From contig NZ_LBJG01000085.1 in NCBI RefSeq assembly GCF_028128765.1, positions 1 to 64,000 of the forward strand: DNA of 64,000 nucleotides, written 5' to 3'. Source of the stretch: Bradyrhizobium sp. CCBAU 51627. Lineage in GTDB: Bacteria > Pseudomonadota > Alphaproteobacteria > Rhizobiales > Xanthobacteraceae. Shown here in pieces: positions 59,910-64,000 of this stretch. The first letter of the stretch is position 1, and every line of letters begins with the position of its first letter. The position numbers and the translations under genes were made by a program. The notes under the pieces were generated by a model. It was not told where the DNA came from and ran no database searches. It saw nothing but the letters and a program-made list of their open reading frames with translations.

Positions 59910-60809
59910 ATGCCCACCGTCACCAGCCTCTGGATTCCCTTCACGGTCATTGCTGCGCTCGGCCAGGTCGCGCGCAATGCGATGCAGCGGTCTTTGACCA
60001 AGCCGCTGGGGACCTGGGGTGCGACCAATATCCGCTTCCTGTTCGGCTTCCCGTTCTCGCTGCTCTTCTTGGGCGTCGTGCTGGTCGCAACTGGCGATCA
60101 TGTGAGCATGCCGCGGTCAGTGTTCTGGCCGTGGCTGCTGCTGGGCGCGCTCAGCCAGATCATCGCGACCGGTCTGATGCTGCTCGCGATGAACGACCGC
60201 TCCTTCGTGGTGACGACGGCATATCTCAAGACCGAGGCGATCCAGACCGCGATCTTCGGCTTCGTCTTCCTCGGCGATCACCTGACCTGGCTGAAGGTGC
60301 TGGCGATCGTGATCGCGACGGTCGGCGTCGTCACCACCGCGCTGCGGCCGGGCGGCGAGAAGGGCTTTGCCGAGCTGAAGCCGACGATCACCGGCCTGGT
60401 CGCCGCGGCGGCGTTCGCCCTCTCCGCGGTCGGTTTCCGCGGCGCCATCATCACGGTGCCGAACGTCTCCTTCGTGACGGCATCCTCCTTCACGCTGGTG
60501 CTCGGCCTGTTCGTGCAAACGCTGGTGCTGACGATCTATCTGCTCTGGCGCGCACCTAATGTATTGCGGGGAATTCTCGGAATGTGGCGGCCATCGATGC
60601 TCGCCGGCTTCACGGGCGCCTTCGCTTCTCAGTTCTGGTTCCTGGCATTCGCGCTGACGGCCGCTGCCAATGTTCGCACGCTTGCGCTGATCGAGGTGCT
60701 GTTCGCGCAGGGCGTGGCATATTACTCGTTCAAGCAGCCGATCGCGCCGCGCGAGATCCTTGGCATCGTGCTGATCGTGGTCGGCGTGGCGCTGCTGGTG
60801 GGATTCTGA
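59910..60809 (+). CDS. EamA/DMT-family membrane transporter
   Basis: The 299-residue protein has about ten hydrophobic segments, with the EamA features TAYLKTEAIQTAIFGFVFLG near 107 and ALIEVLFAQGVAYYSFKQPI near 260. It differs clearly from the copy at 47681. The substrate is unknown. It is convergent with the DUF1178 gene, 13 bp between stops. Confidence 0.85.
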   Translation: MPTVTSLWIPFTVIAALGQVARNAMQRSLTKPLGTWGATNIRFLFGFPFSLLFLGVVLVATGDHVSMPRSVFWPWLLLGALSQIIATGLMLLAMNDRSFVVTTAYLKTEAIQTAIFGFVFLGDHLTWLKVLAIVIATVGVVTTALRPGGEKGFAELKPTITGLVAAAAFALSAVGFRGAIITVPNVSFVTASSFTLVLGLFVQTLVLTIYLLWRAPNVLRGILGMWRPSMLAGFTGAFASQFWFLAFALTAAANVRTLALIEVLFAQGVAYYSFKQPIAPREILGIVLIVVGVALLVGF

Positions 60810-60822
60810 CGCGCTTTGCGCG

Positions 60823-61305
60823 TCAGTTCCGGTCTTCCGGCAGTGTCGGCAGCGGCGACACCTCGATGCCTTCCTCGATCAGCGACTTCGCCTCATCCGG
60901 CGAGGCTTCGCCGTAGATCGGGCGGTGCTCCTTGTCGCCGTAATGCATCGCGCGGGCTTCATTCGCAAAGCGCTCGCCGACATTGTCGGCGTTCTTCACG
61001 ATGTGGTCGCGCAGCTCTTTCAGCTTGGCGCGCAGCTCGCGCTCCTGGGCCATCATCAGCGAGGTCGGTCCTGACGGCGTAGCCTCGGGTGCGGCGGTCG
61101 TCGCCGGCTCCGGTGGCGGTGCTGCGCGGCCGCGGCCCTTTTTGGCGACGATGCGCGGCGCCATGATCGCCTTATCGACCTTGGCCGAGCCGCAGATCGG
61201 ACAGGTGACGAGCTTGCGCTTCACCTGCGAATCATAAGCGGACGAGCTCTGAAACCAGCTCTCGAACTCATGCTTGCGGTCGCAATGGAGTGCGTAGCGG
61301 ATCAT
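60823..61305 (-). CDS. DUF1178 zinc-ribbon-like protein
   Basis: The 160-residue protein begins MIRYALHCDRKHEFESWFQS and has cysteines at C8, C35 and C38 (TCPICGSAKVDKAIMAPRI), typical of DUF1178, possibly a small zinc site. A Pro/Ala linker and a helical C-terminal region (ELRAKLKELRDHIVKNADNV) follow. Function is unknown. Its start overlaps the stop of the nitrilase-family gene, in a gene series grxC, nitrilase and DUF1178 that looks like one operon. Confidence 0.88.
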   Translation of the reverse strand: MIRYALHCDRKHEFESWFQSSSAYDSQVKRKLVTCPICGSAKVDKAIMAPRIVAKKGRGRAAPPPEPATTAAPEATPSGPTSLMMAQERELRAKLKELRDHIVKNADNVGERFANEARAMHYGDKEHRPIYGEASPDEAKSLIEEGIEVSPLPTLPEDRN

Positions 61306-62192
61306 GCCGATCCCCGCACCAGGTGGAGGTGATCCGGCCCGGCCTTGGGATCGGAGACACCGAAGCGGCGGCCGTGCTGGAGCGAGGGGATCGCGCGGCG
61401 CGCGGTCTCGACCTTGGCCGGGTCGATCTGGGCCATGATGATGCCGGGCTCGACATCGCCCTCGGCGAGAATCTCGCCCCAGGGATCGATGATCAGCGAG
61501 TGGCCATAGGTCTCGCGCTTGTTCTCGTGAGTGCCCGCCTGGGCGGCTGCGAAGATGAAGCAGCCGGTCTCGATCGCGCGCGCGCGCAGCAGGACGTGCC
61601 AGTGCGCTTCGCCGGTCTTGCGGGTGAAAGCCGATGGCACCGTGATAAAGGATGCACCGCTCTCGGCCAGCGCGCGGTAGAGCGCGGGAAAGCGCACGTC
61701 GTAGCAGATCGTCAGGCCCACACGGCCCCAGGGCAGGTCGGAGATCACGGCGGTCTCGCCCGGCTGGTAGTTGGCGGACTCGCGATAGCTCTCGCCGTCG
61801 GGCAGTTCGATGTCGAACATGTGGATCTTGTCGTAGCTCGCGAGCACATTGCCCTCGGGCCCGATCAGGAAGGAGCGGTTGACCGCCTTCTCCGGCGAGA
61901 AGCGCAGCGCCAGCGAGCCGACATGGATGTGGATGTTCAGCTCTGCTGCGAGCGCGCGATACGCCTTCAGCGAGGTGTCATCCTCTTCGCTCTGGAGATG
62001 CTCGAACAGCGCCTTGCGGTTCAGCTGCATCATATTGCTGACCTCAGGGGTCTGCACGTAGTCAGCGCCCTTGGCAGCGGCCTCCCGGATCAGCCTGGTT
62101 GCCTGCGCGAGGCTCGGCTCGGGCATCAAGCCGGTGCGCATCTGCACCATGGCAGCGGTAAAGGTTCTGTCTTGAGCTTGATTGTGGCTCAT
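61302..62192 (-). CDS. Carbon-nitrogen hydrolase (nitrilase superfamily, Nit2-like)
   Basis: I start at the ATG at 62192 (MSHNQAQDRTFTAAMVQM), overlapping the grxC stop by four bases, giving 296 residues. The catalytic triad is Glu in VQTPEVSNMMQ, Lys in SYDKIHMFDIELPDG and Cys in GLTICYDVRFPALYRAL. The family includes omega-amidase and the deaminated-glutathione amidase Nit1. The latter is an attractive guess given the glutaredoxin neighbour, but it is not proven. Confidence 0.88.
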   Translation of the reverse strand: MSHNQAQDRTFTAAMVQMRTGLMPEPSLAQATRLIREAAAKGADYVQTPEVSNMMQLNRKALFEHLQSEEDDTSLKAYRALAAELNIHIHVGSLALRFSPEKAVNRSFLIGPEGNVLASYDKIHMFDIELPDGESYRESANYQPGETAVISDLPWGRVGLTICYDVRFPALYRALAESGASFITVPSAFTRKTGEAHWHVLLRARAIETGCFIFAAAQAGTHENKRETYGHSLIIDPWGEILAEGDVEPGIIMAQIDPAKVETARRAIPSLQHGRRFGVSDPKAGPDHLHLVRGSA

Positions 62193-62464
62193 GAGACCGC
62201 CTTGACGCTTTCGAGCATGCCGTCGAGCTTGCCTTCGCGGTCGAGCGCATAGAGATCGTCGCAGCCGCCGACATGGGTTCCGCCGATCCAGATCTGCGGG
62301 AAGGTCGAGCCCTGGCCGGCGCGATCGTACATCTCCTCGCGCCAGGACGGGTTCTTGGCGACGTCGAATTCGGTGAAGGCCGCCTTCTTGCGGGTCAGAA
62401 GCGACCTGGCGGCGGAACAATAGCCGCATCCCGGCCTGGTATACATCTCGACAGCAGCGGTCAT
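62189..62464 (-). CDS. grxC: Glutaredoxin, GrxC type
   Basis: The 91-residue protein from the ATG at 62464 (MTAAVEMYTRPGCGYC) has the dithiol motif C-G-Y-C and the cis-Pro/glutathione site STFPQIWIGGTHVGGCDDL, a standard glutaredoxin 3. A start six codons upstream (62482) is possible but has no better ribosome site. It reduces disulfides with glutathione. Its stop overlaps the nitrilase-family gene start, so the two are coupled. Confidence 0.93.
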   Translation of the reverse strand: MTAAVEMYTRPGCGYCSAARSLLTRKKAAFTEFDVAKNPSWREEMYDRAGQGSTFPQIWIGGTHVGGCDDLYALDREGKLDGMLESVKAVS

Positions 62465-62511
62465 GGCGTCCAGCGCTCTCATGTCATGAATTTATTGAAT
62501 TATATGGGACT

Positions 62512-63309
62512 TTACCTGATCTCGACAACCCGGGCAAAGACCAGCACGTCGACCTGGGCTGCCTTGGCACGCAGCAGAGCGCGCGCACAGGCATCCAAGG
62601 TCGCACCCGATGTCAGGACGTCGTCGACCAGGATGATGCGCCGGCCTTGGACCTCGGCCTGACGGTCGGGGGATACCTGGAATGCCCCCTGGACATTGGT
62701 GGCCCGCTGTGCCCGCGACAGGCCGATCTGCTGCTCGGTGGCGCGCACCCGGCGCAGCACTTCGCCCCGTACCTTCACCCCGCTCTGCCGCGCGATGATG
62801 TGCGCCAGCGCCCCGGACTGGTTGTAGCGTCGCCGCCAGGCCCGGCGCCAGTGCAGCGGCACCGGCACCAGCATGTCGGCGCCCGCGAGCAGTTCGCCGC
62901 CCGCGCGCACCATCCAGCGGCCCATGGCGGGCGCGAGGTCCGTGCGGTCCTGGTATTTCAGCGCATGCACCAGGATGCGTGCGACGTCGTCGTAGCGCAC
63001 CGCCGCGCGGGCCCGCTGGTAGGCCGGCGGGCTCGCGATGGCCTCCATCGACAGCATGTCGGGACCGGGGTCATAGACAAAGGGAATGCCAAGCCGCGGG
63101 CAGTACGGTCGTTCGATGAACGACAGCTTTGCCCAGCACGCCGCGCACACGCCCTCGCCATCGACCGGCTCGCGACAGGACACGCATAAAGTCGGCAGGG
63201 CGATGTCGAGCGAGAGCTTGGCCACGCGCGTGAGCACGTGGCGGCCGGCCAACCAGGCAGCTCGCAAGGGTGCGGCGATGGAACGGGTGGGGGCAGCGTC
63301 GGCGTCCAT
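62512..63309 (-). CDS. ComF-family phosphoribosyltransferase-like protein
   Basis: The 265-residue protein has an N-terminal zinc-ribbon-like cysteine set (CVSCREPVDGEGVCAACW, about 43-60) and the PRPP-type motif IILVDDVLTSGATLDACARA (about 225-244). ComF proteins are linked to DNA uptake in competent bacteria, but most alphaproteobacterial members are uncharacterised. It is divergent from the methyltransferase at 63494 across a palindromic region. Confidence 0.9.
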   Translation of the reverse strand: MDADAAPTRSIAAPLRAAWLAGRHVLTRVAKLSLDIALPTLCVSCREPVDGEGVCAACWAKLSFIERPYCPRLGIPFVYDPGPDMLSMEAIASPPAYQRARAAVRYDDVARILVHALKYQDRTDLAPAMGRWMVRAGGELLAGADMLVPVPLHWRRAWRRRYNQSGALAHIIARQSGVKVRGEVLRRVRATEQQIGLSRAQRATNVQGAFQVSPDRQAEVQGRRIILVDDVLTSGATLDACARALLRAKAAQVDVLVFARVVEIR

Positions 63310-63349
63310 GGGAGGAGGCTAGCGTTCCGCTAGCGCGGGCTCAAGCCGC

Positions 63350-63480
63350 AGTCTCGTGCCCCGGGACGCAACGCAGCGCGGAGCGGTGCGTTGCTGAGCC
63401 GGGGCCCAGAAGCTGCATGCGCAGAAGCATGGGTCCCTGTGTCTGCTGAGCGTCACTGCGTGCCGCACCGCGTCCGGGAC
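63350..63480. repeat. Bradyrhizobium-type intergenic element
   Basis: Between comF and the methyltransferase lies a GC-rich stretch with inverted parts such as GTGCCCCGGGACGCAACGCA and GGTGCGTTGCTGAGCCGGGG followed by CCCAGA, then GCGTCCGGGACACGAG. It resembles the palindromic spacers elsewhere in the window. It probably also contains the promoters of both divergent genes. Confidence 0.5.
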
Positions 63481-63493
63481 ACGAGAGATTGCA

Positions 63494-64000
63494 ATGACCA
63501 GCACGATCGGCGTAACCAGCGGCATGGCTCAGGACCCGCAGACCCCGCCCGCGTTATTTGATCGCGCCTTGCTGCATGCGCGGCAGCGGCGTGCGCAGGC
63601 GCAAGGCGAAGTGGCATTTCTGCTCGACCGGGTCGTCGAGGACATGTCGGACCGGCTGGCCGCAGTGATGCGGGAGTTTCGCGCGCCGGCCGACCTCTGG
63701 ACGCCAGGTGAGGGGCTCGCCGCTCTTTGCGCCCGGCTGCCCTCCATCCAACGGATCGCGCTCGATGCTGCAGGCTCGGAGAAATTGCCGTTCGCGCCTG
63801 AGAGCCTCGATCTCGTCGTCTCGGCGCTGGCGCTGCAATTCGTCAACGATCTGCCGGGCGTGCTTGCGCAAATTCGTCGTGCGCTGAAGCCGGATGGCAT
63901 GCTGCTGGCCGCGATGATCGGCGGCGACAGCCTGACCGAGCTACGGCAGGCTTTTGCCGCGGCGGAGGCCGAATGCGAGGGCGGCGTGTCGCCGCGCGTC
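63494..64000 (+). CDS. SAM methyltransferase, NDUFAF5/BioC-like, cut by window end
   Basis: The frame from the ATG at 63494 (MTSTIGVTSGMAQDPQ) is open for 169 codons to the end of the window; an ATG at 63524 is an alternative start. The start FDRALLHARQRRAQAQGEVA and the core LPFAPESLDLVVSALALQF and LAQIRRALKPDGMLLAAMIG match the alphaproteobacterial methyltransferases related to BioC and mitochondrial NDUFAF5, which modifies a complex I subunit. Only the N-terminal part is visible. Motif I is reduced to GEGLAALCARLP. Confidence 0.75.
   Translation, partial: MTSTIGVTSGMAQDPQTPPALFDRALLHARQRRAQAQGEVAFLLDRVVEDMSDRLAAVMREFRAPADLWTPGEGLAALCARLPSIQRIALDAAGSEKLPFAPESLDLVVSALALQFVNDLPGVLAQIRRALKPDGMLLAAMIGGDSLTELRQAFAAAEAECEGGVSPRV

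Overview
The window is high-GC alphaproteobacterial DNA, most likely from Bradyrhizobium or a close relative in the Nitrobacteraceae. The reasons are the Bradyrhizobium-style intergenic palindromes, a genuine ACC deaminase next to an Lrp-type regulator, the phaR / phaA-phaB arrangement, and the lysC-ptsP-prfA-prmC-DUF4167 order on one strand with ubiG divergent. No rRNA, tRNA or CRISPR array was seen.

Region 1 (0-2.1 kb) is scarred DNA: the last codons of an IS630-type transposase, an unrecognised gene, a DUF2306-like membrane protein with an abrupt C-terminus, and a 28-codon remnant resembling YbaK. Region 2 (2.1-16.7 kb) is a complete thiosulfate-oxidation locus. soxT-soxR-soxS lie on the minus strand, followed by soxV, a secreted helical protein of unknown function, and soxW-XYZABCD. 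A tail encodes two exported DsrE-like proteins flanking an exported alpha/beta hydrolase. The locus ends with three more YeeE/YedE-type sulfur transporter genes and a second ArsR-type regulator. Both regulators carry the cysteine pair of SqrR/BigR persulfide sensors. Related 24-bp inverted repeats lie over the promoters of soxW, soxX and the distal transporter pair, so the whole block looks like one sulfane-sulfur regulon.

Region 3 (about 16.87-28.43 kb) is bounded by two copies of the start of dusA in the same orientation. It reads as a genomic island inserted at the 5' end of dusA, a known integration hot spot, although no integrase remains. The cargo is one operon: a polyol/sugar ABC transporter (binding protein, two permeases, small membrane protein, two ATPases), the phosphotransferase-dependent dihydroxyacetone kinase (DhaL, DhaM, HPr, EI, DhaK) and an HTH protein. 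It should import a polyol or triose precursor and phosphorylate dihydroxyacetone from PEP.

Region 4 (28.4-44.4 kb) is accessory and housekeeping metabolism: dusA, an amidase with a histone-like N-terminal tail, metY-metA behind a structured leader, a polysaccharide deacetylase, RecQ, acdS/acdR, a PLP cysteine-synthase-like enzyme, a CMD-family protein, an outer-membrane-like protein, an esterase, a class IV aminotransferase and a methyltransferase. Region 5 (44.4-64 kb) is conserved core: phaR, phaA-phaB, EamA transporters, gloB, DUF4167, prmC, prfA, ptsP (EI-Ntr), lysC, ubiG, DUF1178, a nitrilase-family amidohydrolase, grxC, comF and a methyltransferase cut by the right edge.
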